Positions 10,341 through 23,190 of a stretch of DNA of 64,000 bases are shown one piece after another. The DNA comes from Tetranychus cinnabarinus (taxonomy: Eukaryota > Arthropoda > Arachnida > Trombidiformes > Tetranychidae): the NCBI GenBank assembly GCA_022266195.1, contig WHVY01000003.1, positions 1,550,001 to 1,614,000 of the forward strand, written 5' to 3'. Positions within the stretch are counted from its first letter, which is position 1; every line of letters begins with the position of its first letter. The notes under the pieces are model-generated. The model saw only the letters and a list, made by a program, of their open reading frames with translations. It did no database searches and was not told the origin of the DNA. Position numbers and translations under genes: made by a program.

Positions 10341-12086
10341 TTATTCCATATAATATTGAGATGGTACAAAAGGCATTTTTGTCACCTCGAATTCATATTG
10401 TTTATTTCTTATCAAACATTTCACTGTTGATCCAAGCTTGCCTTTACCTGCCTTCAAATAACCCATCGCTATATTGGTATTCAAAGACGGCGATGGACAG
10501 CCACTTGTAACTTTGCCAATCTCGGCCCCACTTTCTGAGTCTAGTATTTGAAAACCATGTCTTGCTGGTGGACCTTTATCAACACTTTTAAGGCCAACTC
10601 TCCTTCTAGTTGGCTTATCTTTCAGCTGTTTCATTATTATATCAGCTCCGGGAAAATCTCTTGTCTCTCTACGTGTTTTGCTTATAGTCCAAGCTAGTCC
10701 AGCTTCAATCGGTGTTGTAGCTTCATCAATGTCATTGCCATACAAACAAAGACCAGCTTCGAGTCTTAACGTATCTCTAGCCCCGAGTCCTGTAGTGTGA
10801 TGAAAAACAAAAAGAAACGATTAAGTAATCACCTAAATTTCATTTTTGCTTAAATGTCTATTTCCAGAAATTAACTCTAAAAGAGCATTTCAAAATAGCA
10901 ATACGAAAATCTATTATGCAATTTGCAATTCTGCGGGAAACAAGAGAAATCTTTATCAAATTATTGTTGCTGGTTAAATTTTGAATCTGAGTGGGTACTC
11001 TACTGTAGCTCTTTATTTACTAGATGATTTCCAGATCGTAGACGTTTGACAAAATCTGATCAAATGATTGCCTAGCAAATACAACGCTCTAAAGTAGATT
11101 ATCTATACGATTATCGAACATTAAATCAATCTGATATTGTTATTATAATAACCAATTTCATACATTCATCTTCTCTTGAGTGATAAAATAAACTTGATAA
11201 AAGATGAATATCAGAATGAATATCTTATCACTTAAACTTTACCTGCCAACTTAATTGTTCCGTCAGAGGCGTCAAGTAATGTCTCCACAATTATTTGAAC
11301 CGATTCATTGGGGATACTTAATTCAAAACCATCTTCACCAGTATAACCACAACGAGTGATTCGGCATCCATCAATACCAGCAATTGAAGATACTTTTGAA
11401 TACATAAAATAAAGCACTGACAGGTCAAAATCTACATGAGACTGTAGACAGCTCATCGATGAAGGTCCTTGGAGAGCAATTAGAGAATAGCCGTCGTTGA
11501 TAAATTCAAGGGAAACATCTTTACCCTGACTTTTAAGTTTGGCACAATGATCAACCATAAGTGAAATATCTTTTTCCATGCAACCAGCATTGGAAACAAT
11601 ATAAAGAAAATTTGAATCAGTGTTAGTTATGATTAAATCATCAATTATTCCCCCAGAGTGATTTGTAAACAATGACAAAGAACCCTGATTGGGTTTAAGA
11701 TTTTTAACATCAGTAACAGTTAAATCATGGGCAAATTGGAATCTATCTTTTCCATAAACCCTGGTCTGTAACATGTGTGACACATCGAATAAACTGGCTT
11801 TTGATCGGGTATGAAGATGAGAGTCATTGATTGACAAATCGGAATAAAGAACTGGCATTGAGTAACCAGCAAAAGGGACCATTTTACCACCATTTTTAAT
11901 GTGAAATTGATTAAGTGGAGTAACTTTTAGAGTTGGCTTTTCATTATTTTCATTTATTTTTGAATTAACATTAAACGTAGTTGATATATTTAGACGACGG
12001 ATAAAAAACGTTTCACAATTAACAAATAACTTTGAGGTTAAACCTGAAAACATAGTTGGTTTGGTGAAAGTACGATTTGATATCAA
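10341..12086 (-). CDS. AMT: Aminomethyltransferase, glycine cleavage system T-protein, mitochondrial
   Basis: Two exons, complement(join(10341..10789, 11243..12086)), encode 430 residues. T-protein transfers the methylene group from the aminomethyl-lipoyl H-protein to tetrahydrofolate, releasing ammonia. Family blocks are in order: GGKMVPFAGYSMPVLY near residue 70, SKASLFDVSHM, the FTNHSGGIIDDLIITN block, TRCGYTGEDGFE, and, created by the splice, KLAGLGARDTLRLEAGLCLYG, followed by GNDIDEATTPIEAGLAW. The junction restores a highly conserved sequence, which fixes the intron. The N-terminal 55 residues or so are basic and Ser/Thr-rich with few acids, consistent with a mitochondrial transit peptide. 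A polyA hexamer on this strand lies at 10322-10327. Confidence 0.96.
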
Positions 12087-12351
12087 ATGTTGAGAAATTT
12101 CGCTTCATAAATTAACTTGTCTGAAGGAAGAATTAAAAAGAAAAGAATCGAGGATAAAAAAATCTGATAAACGATTATCTTTAAATCATCACTTAAAATT
12201 GTTTCTTTGAATCATGTGATGTGAAGAGATGAAGAGAAGTGTTAGTTGCTATACAGCTGATAGTAGCATAGCGATGACTATCAAATACAGAGAAACCGTA
12301 AACAAGAGGAAAATGGTGAGAACGGAAAGTTGGAAAATCTAGATGAATGGT

Positions 12352-14418
12352 TTAATCCAAGCAAATAACATCATCATCGTCGATCATATCATCATTAAAA
12401 GTTGATTGTTCATCGTTGCTTCTGTCTCTGTCTGTTTCTGCTTCCAAATCGACAATTTTAATGCTATCTTCAGATTCTGATCTTGTTTTGGGATGATTGC
12501 TGAAGATTTCAATCTTTTCTTGATTGGAACTGACAATATTAGATGAATTAGAATTCTCAGATTGGCCATCTATGCAGTCTTTTTCAGTGATTTCCTCTTT
12601 AGAAATATCTTCGATTGGTTCGATTTCATCGACTTTTGGTGTTTCAATTATTTTTTCTTCTTTGGTTTCATTTGATGGTAACACCTCCTCCATCTCTGTT
12701 TCTGTTTCTGTTTTTGTTTCTGTTTCTTCACTTTTATTTTCGATATTAGAATTATTTGGTTCCTCTTTTGCTTGAGATTCTTCAATTTTAGGCTTTTTCG
12801 GCTGCTCATCTGAAGTAGAGTCAGTATCAATTGGACGTTTCTTTGTTTCAACCGATTCCGTTGATTCAGGAACTTGAGAATCTCCATTTTGAGTCTTAGC
12901 TGGCTCCTCTGTAGAGAGTTAAGAAAAATAAAATAGATGCATTATTAACAAATAAACACTGAAGATTCAATAGTTTTATCATACCTAAAATGACTGGGTC
13001 ATCATCATCGTCTTCTTCCTCGGCATTATCAACAGCATCATCTGCCTCTTCATCCTCACTAATTTCTTCATCTTCGTCCAATGCGTCCATGGGATCTTCT
13101 TCTTCCTCTTCTTCACTTTGTGGCTCATCTCCACCAATGTCCGCATCTTCTACAAATTCTTTTTTAGCTTTCAACGTATCCATAATGTCACGAATTTTCG
13201 CTCGACTTGTTTCATCATTCGAGTCCAACTGTTTATTTAGTTCTTCATTTGCTAGATCTGCAAAGGTTTCCGGACGAAGATGTGAATCGTGTTCATAATC
13301 ATTCATCATCTCTTGAAACTCTATCTCACGCCGTCTTTGAACTTCTCGGATTAAATCGTCTGCAATTTTTAAAGCTAGTTCTTCAATATTGGGAATGGTG
13401 AAGTTATTTTCCGTGCTAACATTTTTAATGATATCAATTATATCTTTGATATTGGGAGTTGAATTCATTGGGCGGGTGGGTACTCGTCCTTTATACTTCT
13501 TTTGCATGATAGCTCGATATTTACTCGATATTGCCTCATTAAGAGCAGGATATTCGGTACCTGAATATCTATACACCTTGTCGAGAATCCTGAATGAAGT
13601 TTTATTCATGCCTTGAAGAGTAAGTAGTTTAGTCGCGAAACGAGCAACTCTTTTCTCGTACTTTTCTTTTTTAGCATGAGCCGAATCTTCTTTATCCAAA
13701 TCTTCTATCGACAGCTCTACCTGGTCCAGCCGATCGATTTTCCTTAAATCTTTTTTGATCCGTGTTTGTAATTCTTTAATTTTTTTCATTAGCTTAACCT
13801 GCTCTTTCTTATCCTTACTTTTGAGGGTAGACAAATATTTATCTGCTCTTTTAAACTCTTCTTTAAAATCGTGTAGTAATAAATGCTTTGCAGAGAAATC
13901 TGTTTCGAGACGTATTGTCCAATCAAAATGAGATAGCATTTGGGCTAATACTTTATTTTTCCAAATGGGCGATGTGATATGTTTTTCTTTCAACCCGTTC
14001 AATTGATTAGCAATCTGCTCAGGTGAATTAGCCTCATCTGAAAGCTCAGTTTTACAAGTTTCCACAAACTTTAAAAAGAGATTGAAAAATAAAAGGTTAG
14101 ATGATGAAATTGTCAAGGTGTCATAAGAATATAAGATCAAGTTAAAAGTCAAATTAATAAGCAAAGTCAATTTAAAACCATTGTATGAGAGTAATAAAAG
14201 GTTAAACTTAAATTGACGAGCCGTACAAAGCTGTTTGCTTATTAATCATAACATAAAAAGATGAAAAATATTAATAAACCAACCTGATCGAAAGTAACTG
14301 CTCTAGCCTCAATTGTATTGGCGCCATTGGCTGTTGATGGTTCACTTCCATTTGTTTCAGGATTTTGAACATCTTGACCACTACTACTTGATGGTTCCAA
14401 AGGCTCTGTAGTTTCCAT
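12352..14418 (-). CDS. DAXX-family histone H3.3 chaperone homologue
   Basis: Three exons, complement(join(12352..12908, 12985..14068, 14284..14418)), give 591 residues. DAXX chaperones histone H3.3 and acts as a co-repressor in the nucleus. The helical histone-binding region (about residues 155-330) is recognisable: LSIEDLDKEDSAHAKK aligns with LDLSELDDPDSAYLQE of human DAXX, and YRYSGTEYPALNEAI with PYRGTRYPEVNRRI. It is followed by an acidic stretch (about 365-405, SEEEEEEDPMDALDEDEE), as in DAXX. Exon 3 adds a bipartite nuclear localisation signal (KKRP...QPKKPK, about 429-447), a TETETKTETET repeat, and a terminal DDDDVICLD resembling a SUMO-interacting motif; DAXX also ends with a SIM. 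The first exon is short and Ser-rich. Drosophila's counterpart is the DAXX-like protein. Confidence 0.87.
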
Positions 14419-15362
14419 TATTAGAATTTGAACTTAAAAGTTTATAAATAATAAATGTTGAATACAAGAGAATCAATTAGAGAATAAATAATCCAAAAGC
14501 TACCATTAATTAATCAACGAAAAGTGTTCACTATTATTTTAATTAAACACAGACCAAAAAGTCAAGCTAAAACTGATTTAACATGAAGCAGACTGTACCG
14601 AGAATAATATAGACATTTGGTTACTTGGTTACCTCTTTTATGGGTTTTGACCGGTTTTTCAATGCATCACAGCTGATAGAAATATTGTTATCAACTACAG
14701 TTTTCTGATTCTCCTGCAACTAAAAAAAGTGTTGGTGCTTTTCATGGCGTTCTGGTTGATTGATAATGATGCTGAATGTAAATAATAATATCGATTTACT
14801 TTTTCAGCCCTGGAACCTGATATGAAAAAAATCACGAATTTATTTCCAGTAAAAGACAAAATTTAAGTTAATTTTAGGTGGCGGCATCTATGGTGGAAGA
14901 TATAGTGAAACACAATACAATGGAAAACTGAACAAAATTAAGTTCGTTCTGTTGGTGCTTTAATTGTTAGACTATGAAAAAATTGGTTTTTCAAAAGATC
15001 ATCATTTTTAATCAACACTTTATTGAATCTTCTGCATACAAAAGATAAGAGAAGGTAAATCAAATTTTGCTCGATTAATTCAGTGATTCAGAGAAGATTT
15101 AAATTAGCAAATTTAGATGGGTTATAATTTTCTTGATCATTTAGTATTAAAGTAATTAGCATGTTTAGAATTGCTTTAAAACCGTTTACAGATTATTTTG
15201 AGGTTACATAAACTGCACATATCAAAGTTAAGTAAAAAGAAATAGAACTTTGAGCAAACTTTTATGTATATTGATTGGCATGTAACTCATTAATTGATAA
15301 TTTATGCACTTTTCGTTAGTCAGTAACAGATTTTTTTGCAGCGAAATTAATATAGCAGCACG
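14419..15362. other. Intergenic, between the DAXX-like gene and AMPK alpha copy 1
   Basis: AT-rich sequence with no recognisable gene. It includes the promoter of the DAXX-like gene and the 3' flank of AMPK alpha copy 1. Confidence 0.35.
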
Positions 15363-17712
15363 CTAGCGAGCCAATTGTGTGATAAGTGAACCACACATTT
15401 CAAAGAAATCCATTACATGATGACATTGAGATTTTGTTGAGTAAGGATCGCTTGATGAGCTGCTGATGCTTTGCGCTTCAGCCTCTTTTATTTCTTCATC
15501 ATCCAGACTAGGTAATGACTTGAAGTCAAGAAGGTAACTTTTATAATCGACTTGATAGAGCTGTAGAGCCATTTTAGTGTGACGACCAGATTGGGAATTC
15601 TTACGACGAGCGCGAACATTGAACGGGTTTACAATCTTCCATTCCTGTCGATAAATATTAGAGAATTAGTAATTTGTGATAAAGAAATTATTAGAAGTAA
15701 TTAAAGTAAGTAAAGCTTTTTTAAATAATTACCATATCCAATGCTTTCATAGCTCGAAAAACTTCATTCATGATATCGTGAGGCCTACTTTGTGATCGAA
15801 TACCTTAAGAGAGAAAAAGTTCAGTTAAGAAAAAATTTGATAACTCAAAAATGATTCAAGTTGTATACCTAAATGCCATTTAGCTCTTTTCATAGGTGTT
15901 CCTTTGTGCTTTTCCAAGGTACTCGCGCCCCCACTTAACAATCTTTGTCGGCCACTGCCACTTGATCCAAACCGACCTGGACTGTCATTTAATGTAGATG
16001 GTGGAGGAGGCGATGAAGCGACATAAAAATCTTTAATGTCTAATTTTGATGTTTCGTCTTCGATTCTCTTATTATCAATAATAAGATTATATGCGATAGC
16101 CAATTGATCATGAGGATCTCCACTTAACAATGAACTATGGACTTCTTTATCGGTAACTCCAAATTTCTGTTAAAAAATTAAATGATAAGAACACTCATGT
16201 TTAGTTTTAGCTAATAAACATTTCTACGGTTTGATTGTTTGATGTTTTTAATACTTACTTCACAGACTTCTTTAACAGCATCCATATCAATTATTGAAGC
16301 ATCAGATTCACTTGCTGGAGGAAATAAGTAGGCCGGTAAATCTTTTTTGAACCAATCGTGATTTCTAAATTATTTTTAAAAATAGTTTCTGATTATTAAA
16401 TATACTTCATATTAATATAAATGTAGATATTAAAATTTACTTTATATCCTCCATTGTCGCTCTTTTCATAGGGTCAACTTGTAACATATGAACCAACAGA
16501 TCGACTGCTGATTTGTTTAAATAATCTGGGATCGGGAATATACCAGCTAGTGAATGGAAGTAGAAAAATGGTATTAGTATTAATATCATCATCTTACACA
16601 TTTAAGGTTAAGGTTTGTGAAAACTCAAATTGAATGTCGATGCGAGTTTGCATGCACATTCATTGGATGAGAGCATAAAGCATACATTCATTTACATTTA
16701 ATTTTGCGGAAAAGAGATGGAACATGTTCGTCATCAAAAGGTAACTGCAAAAAAATAAGAAAGTAATTTAAATTAGTTATCCACTATTATTATCATTATA
16801 GCATATGTACATACAGTTCCACATAGAAGGGCATAAAGGATAACCCCAGCACTCCAAATGTCTACTTCTGGTCCAGCATATAATTTACCAGATATAACTT
16901 CTGGTGCAGCATAATTTGGTGAACCACAACTTGTGCGTAAAAATTCACCATCCATCATCATATTAGATAAACCAAAATCAGCTATTTTAACACATTGATT
17001 TATGTCAAGTAACAAATTTTCTGGTTTTAAATCACGATGAACAACCATATGACGATGACAATAATCAACACCAGAAATAATTTGTTGAAAAAATCGGCGA
17101 GCTTCAGATTCCTTCAATTTCCCATGCTTTACAATATATTCAAATAATTCACCACCAGCAACATATTCCATTACCATGAAAATATCCGTTGGAGTACTTA
17201 TCACTTGGTATCTATACAAACAAAAACAATTTAGATAATTAATTTTTTAGACTTCTGGTCAAACAGATTCATCAATCTCATAATTACAAGATATAATTTT
17301 AATTGTATTGTAAACAAGTAAATGGTAAGAATGAAGTCTAATTACAATTTTATGATGTGAGGATGGTGAAATAGTTTAAGATTTTGAATCTCTCGCCGTA
17401 TTTTACCAACAACATCGAGATTTTTGATCTTTTCTCGGTTCAAAATCTTAACAGCAACTTTGTGTCCAGTTAACTGATGAGTGGCAGCTGTGTTGTGACA
17501 TAACAAAATGTGGGCAGCAGAATGTATGAAAAGAAATTATATCAATTAGCGATTTGCATTGTGTAATTTTTTAATCAAATAATGCTCTAAATAATGCTCA
17601 ACAACTTACTTTTAACTTTACCAAAAGTACCAGTACCAAGAGTTTCACCCAAAATATAGTGGCCAATCTTAATTAAAGGTTGTTGGGTTTGGATTGATCT
17701 ATCCGTAGACAT
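15363..17712 (-). CDS. AMPKalpha: AMP-activated protein kinase catalytic subunit alpha, copy 1
   Basis: Nine exons, complement(join(15363..15644, 15733..15803, 15869..16166, 16259..16364, 16441..16546, 16696..16744, 16815..17211, 17346..17487, 17610..17712)), give 517 residues. AMPK senses low energy and phosphorylates metabolic enzymes and TORC1 regulators. The kinase domain (about 16-270) has GTGTFGKV, AVKIL (Lys48), HRDLKPEN (Asp142), DFGLSN (Asp160), and the activation loop LRTSCGSPNYAAPE with the LKB1-target Thr175. The autoinhibitory and linker region follows, then the C-terminal beta-binding domain (WHLGIRSQSRPHDIM, LYQVDYKSYLLDFKSLP) ending FEMCGSLITQLAR. Length and architecture are normal for an invertebrate alpha subunit. 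The gene lies next to a second alpha gene on the same strand with the same intron positions. Confidence 0.96.
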
Positions 17713-19218
17713 TTTTAGCAATGAATTGTTCAGACACAAATTGACCAAATAATACGTAAAAGGTTAGAAAATAATCACGAGAAAGCAATACAAAACACAA
17801 TATATACACTTTGTAGGAAATCGCTTGATGCACTGGAAGAACACTGATAAATTCAAAGGAAAGTTGAAAATGTAAAAATACTACATTATTAGAGTTGAAA
17901 TTAAATGCAGGACATTTATTAAATTAACTGTAAAACGAGCACAATAAATCTGGTTTTAAGACTCAAGCCATAAAAACAGAGAAATATTTTTAAACCTCAT
18001 AAAATTAGGTAAACAAACAGACTAGAGAATCACGTAATATTTCTTTCTGAGTAAAAGTATCGATACATTACTTTTTGATGATACTCGATACTCATTGCAC
18101 AAATTTATGCTACAATTGTACTTTATTAAATACTTGATACCTTACTCTATGATACCGATTCATTTTAACGATACATTTTTTTTAATATCGTGAAAAAGAC
18201 ACAACAACAAAAAATTCACATAGAGAGAGATATTTAGTCACATGATGAGGAAACATGAAAACAAGTAATCGTTAATGGTTGGCTGATTATTGAAATTTAT
18301 TGAGTAAAAAATTGTTGTTATCATGTTAATCAACTAACTTAAGCTCCTATTTACTTAATATAGCCATCTTAAACCATTTTTTTGCTCAGTTAAATAGTTA
18401 AGCGCATTAAACACGAAGGAAATTGAAAACAACAGTTAGTCAACAAAAAGCAACCTTGATTGCGTTGTAGCCTTCGACAGTTTGTTCCCTCTTATTATTG
18501 TTTGTTTTTAATATTTAATAAAATGATGAATTTATCAGAATTAGTAGCGATTTCCCTTCATCATTCAACAAGAGATTGTTGTTCCTGTGTTCTGTGTGTT
18601 TATTTCATTGCGACTAAGGTGTTTTGAAGTCAAAGGTAAACATTTCAATGTCGCCGCTTCATTATACAACATTACTTCAATTAATAATTTTTCGCTTATT
18701 GAATTTTCAACATAATAATAACAGTTTTCTTCATATTTATAATAGCGTGTGTGTTACAGGTTATTGAATATTCATAAGTACATATAATGCAGTTATCAGA
18801 GTAAAATTAAGTGAAAAATAAAACATTTCATGACATTCGAGTTTTTATTGATGAGGAAAACATCTTTACTAGATCAACAGGCAATATGATGACAAAATCA
18901 TAGTCGGAAAATTAGGAAAATAAAATGAATAAAATATAATGGAATTGATAGTCAGATAAGATCATTAACAGGTACAGAAGTTGTGAAATGAAATGTTAAA
19001 AAGTCAATTTGGGATGAATTTACTGAGATTCAGTGTGAATTTGAAATGAGATAAACTAAAAGGGTGAAAATGAGATCGTATTGCACTCTACCCATATTTA
19101 TCCGTCGAAATGAACTTCTAATGATCAATCTTTTAAGATTTACAAATTTAGTTGAAATTTTGTTGTATGTTTGCTATTCAATCTCAATTAAAATCTCTAA
19201 GATGAATAAAGAGCTACT
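17713..19218. other. Intergenic, between the tandem AMPK alpha genes
   Basis: About 1.5 kb of AT-rich sequence. Between 18040 and 18185 the motifs GATAC and GTATC recur several times (for example GTATCGATAC), suggesting a short degenerate repeat. No coding sequence was recognised. The copy 1 promoter must lie in the part adjoining 17713. Confidence 0.35.
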
Positions 19219-21885
19219 TTAACGCGCCAATTGTGTTATCAGTGAAGCACACATTTCAAAGAAATCCATTACATGATGAAATTGAGATTTTGATGAGTAT
19301 GGATCGTTTGATGAAACATTAGCACTGCTTCCTTCACCTTCCTTGATCTCTGTATCATCTTGACTAGGTAATGACTTGAAATCAAGAAGGTAACTTTTAT
19401 AGTCCACTTGATAAAGCTGTAAAGCTATTTTAATATAACGACCAGATTGTTGATTTTTACGACGAGCACGAACACTAAAGGGAGTTACAATTTTCCATTC
19501 CTAGATTAAAATGAAAAGATAGTGAGAATGATTTCAGTTTATTTTGGTTTGTAATCAATTATGTCACAATGCTTACCATATCAAGTGATTTCATTGCTCG
19601 GAAAACTTCATTCATGATATCATGAGGTTTACTTTGTGAACGAATTCCTAAGAAAATGAGAGCAAAAATTAAAAATGAAAATCTTGATCGATAATTTTGG
19701 AATTGACAATGCCATTGAGTTGGGTGACTCTAACCTAAATGCCATTTAGCTCTTTTCATTGGTGTTCCTTTGTGCTTTTCCAAACTGCTGGAACCTCCAC
19801 TTAATAATCGTACACGACCACTTCCACTCGATCCTAAACGACCTGGACTATCGTTGATGGCGTATGGTGGAGGAGGTGATGAAGCGACATAAAAATCTTT
19901 AATGTCTAATTTTGATGTTTCATCTTCGATTCTCTTATTATCAATAATAAGATTATATGCGATAGCCAATTGATCATGAGGATCTCCACTTAACAATGAA
20001 CTATGGACTTCTTTATCGGTAACTCCAAATTTCTGTTTAAATATTAAATAATAAGAATAGGTTAATTAACGTTTCTACAGTTTGATTGCCTACTATTTTC
20101 TTTATACTTACCTCACAGACTTCTTTAACAGCATCCATATCAATAATTGAAGCATCAGATTCACTTGCTGGAGGAAATAAGTAGGCCGGTAAATCTCTTT
20201 TAAACCAATCATGGTTTCTACATCAGAAATTTTGCGAGATAATTATTGATTGTTAGATATGCTTCATATTAATATAAATTCAAAGTTTAAAATTTACTTT
20301 ATATCCTCCATTGTCGCTCTTTTCATAGGGTCAACTTGTAACATATGAACCAACAGATCGACTGCTGATTTGTTTAAATAATCTGGAATCGGAAATATGC
20401 CAGCTAATAAAAAAGAATTAGAAAAATTATAGCAGTATTAATAAATAACATCTAATAAATTAATAAAAACATTCGAGGGTAAGGTTCGGAAAGTTAAATT
20501 GAATGTCGATGCGAGTTTGCATGCAAATTCATTGGATGAGAGCATAAAGCATACATTCATTTACATTTAATTTTGCGGAAAAGAGATGGAACATGTTCGT
20601 CATCAAAAGGTAACTGCAAAAAAATAAGAAAGTAATTTAAATTAGTTATCCATTATTATCATCATTATAGCATTTGTACATACAGTTCCACATAGAAGGG
20701 CATAAAGGATAACCCCAGCACTCCAAATGTCTACTTCTGGTCCAGCATATAATTTACCAGATATAACTTCTGGTGCAGCATAATTTGGTGAACCACAACT
20801 TGTGCGCAAAAATTCACCATCCATCATCATATTAGATAAACCAAAATCAGCTATTTTAACACATTGATTTATGTCAAGTAACAAATTTTCCGGTTTTAAA
20901 TCACGATGAACAACCATATGACGATGACAATAATCAACACCAGAAATAATTTGTTGAAAAAATCGACGAGCTTCAGATTCCTTCAATTTCCCATGCTTTA
21001 CAATATATTCAAATAATTCACCACCAGCAACATATTCCATTACCATAAAAATATCTGTTGGAGTACTAATCACTTGGTATCTAAATTTTATTCATTGAAA
21101 AAGATCATTGACTTTGGTTAAGAGCATAAAAAATACTTTTCTAATTAGATATAAGATTAAGATATTTCTGGTGTTAGTAGTTGGCTACGAAATTATATCA
21201 ACGGTTAACTTGCAGATTGCATATCAGTTCATCAAAAATCCAACTCTAGTGCTCAGTTACAGCAATCCCTCGATTTTTTGCCAAAACAGATTGCTTAACT
21301 CAGCTTTACTTTTTGGATTCAGAATTTTAATTTTTTTATTTTAGATTTGACCTTTTATAATAAATTTTACATCAATTTATGATTGAGTGACCATTAACTT
21401 TTGAATGGATATGTTATAGCTATCAGCTATAGCAACTCCGTTCGCGAACATATCGAGAGATTACTGTAGATCTAGATCTGATTATCGAGAGTTTAAATTT
21501 AAATTCGACTTACAATTTGATAATGTGAGGGTGGCGAAATAATTTAAGATTTTGAATCTCTCGCCGTATTTTACCAACAACATCGAGATTTTTGATCTTT
21601 TCTCGGTTCAAAATTTTAACAGCAACTTTATGCCCAGTCAACTGATGCTTGGCAGCTGCAATTAAATATAAAAGTGAAACATTATTCAATGTCGAAATGA
21701 CATAATTGTATGTGATAGCATGAAAATATTGAAGGGCAAATGTAAAATATATTTGTCATGGTTCATGATGATCAAAAATGACACTTACTTTTAACTTTGC
21801 CGAAGGTTCCAACACCAAGAGTTTCTCCCAAAGTGTAATGGCCAATTTTGATTAAAGGCGTTTGTCCTAAACGGTCCAAGGACAT
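19219..21885 (-). CDS. AMPKalpha: AMP-activated protein kinase catalytic subunit alpha, copy 2
   Basis: Nine exons, complement(join(19219..19500, 19577..19647, 19735..20032, 20112..20217, 20298..20403, 20565..20613, 20684..21080, 21514..21655, 21789..21885)), give 515 residues. Every internal exon has exactly the length of its counterpart in copy 1 (71, 298, 106, 106, 49, 397 and 142 bases), so this is a tandem duplicate. Catalytic Lys46, HRDLKPEN, DFG and the activation-loop Thr173 are all kept, so an active kinase is expected. Differences lie in the N-terminus (MSLDRLGQTPL), the P-loop (GVGTFGKV), the Ser-rich linker and the C-terminal 90 residues. Parts of exons 3, 4 and 7 and one intron are almost identical to copy 1, which points to gene conversion. 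Confidence 0.96.
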
Positions 21886-23190
21886 TTTTATACAATGTAT
21901 ACAGTCAAGAGGTCAATCTATAATGTAATGTACACAGGTGAAGAAACAATAATGAGGTTGCAGAAAATAAAAAAAAAGCTAAATGTCAAGCACTTTCTAA
22001 ATCACCAATAACATTGTAAATAGAGTAGGTAAAATTACATGACAGTGGACAATTTAATTTGGTGAGATCCTTGTTGCAAATGTATTAGATTGGATGATTT
22101 TTGTGGCAACAGAAATACATAAGAATCAATGTTGAATCACCAGCAAACAGACAATAAAAAAACCTAAATTCATTCAAAGTAAGCAAATATATATAAACAT
22201 CTTTCTTGCTCCTTCACCATTGTAACATCAAAGGTAAACAAACAATAAATTCACTTGTTAAAAGTCACATGATTTGATGATGAAGATGAAAATGACGACG
22301 ACGTTTAAACGTTTTCTTTCTTCGAGTTTGAGTAATGAAACAGAATGATGACAAATTAATTCAAAGCTGGATGATATCAACTACACAAGAGCAATCAACA
22401 GCAAAAAATAACAGTCTCCTGCACACATGAAATAGTCAACCTTCAACCTTGAACAAGGTTTTCTAGTAGATGATTCGAGTTCAAGCCAATACGTATGCCA
22501 TTTAGTTGATTATCCAATAAACTGATGTTTATTATAAAATAAAATGCATGTTGAAACATAAATTCAAGATTCAACAATTCAACTGTAGAGATAAATGATA
22601 AAAAAAATCGAGAAATAGCAAGCTGAGCTGACAAGAATCCTTCCATAGTAAAAACTCACAATAACTGCATTGTTTTCAATGATTCCAGATGAATAGGACT
22701 TGAAATGCTGAAAAGCACCACTGAGCTACAAAAATGATTCATTGAAAATTCCTATTCTTTATTATGATTGTCAGATGAATTACATTTTGATTTAATCCGT
22801 TTGAAAATTTAAATATTTATTCACTGGCAATGGTTAAATTAGGCGCGTATTTGTCTATTCAATGGTCCCTCAAAAGGACAAAGTTCAATAATTTTAAACT
22901 AACAGTTTTTAACTGTTATTTGGCTAAAATTGTTTAAATCAAAAATTAATTATTTCGATTGAATCTGGCGCTTGTTGATCTTTTCATGCGCGTTTAATTC
23001 ATTTCTTGTAAGACTTTAAATACGGTTTTCCCTCTCAAATACTTCTGCTTATATTTTAACTTGTCTTACTGTTAAAGTGAATCATCAACCAACGAAATAC
23101 CTTATTTTACATTTGATCTTTCATCGATTCCCATTCTCATCTTTCGAGTTTTATTCAGTGTTAATTGTCTCTCGTGTTTAATTTGAAACC
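21886..23190. other. Intergenic, between AMPK alpha copy 2 and the UGT gene
   Basis: These genes are divergent, so both promoters lie here. The sequence is AT-rich with no recognisable coding capacity; a short minus-strand frame at 22443-22646 has no family features. Confidence 0.35.

Noticed and set aside
12990..13298. Ser-rich plus-strand frame of 102 codons
   Set aside because: It is the antisense shadow of the Glu/Asp-rich segment of the DAXX-like gene.
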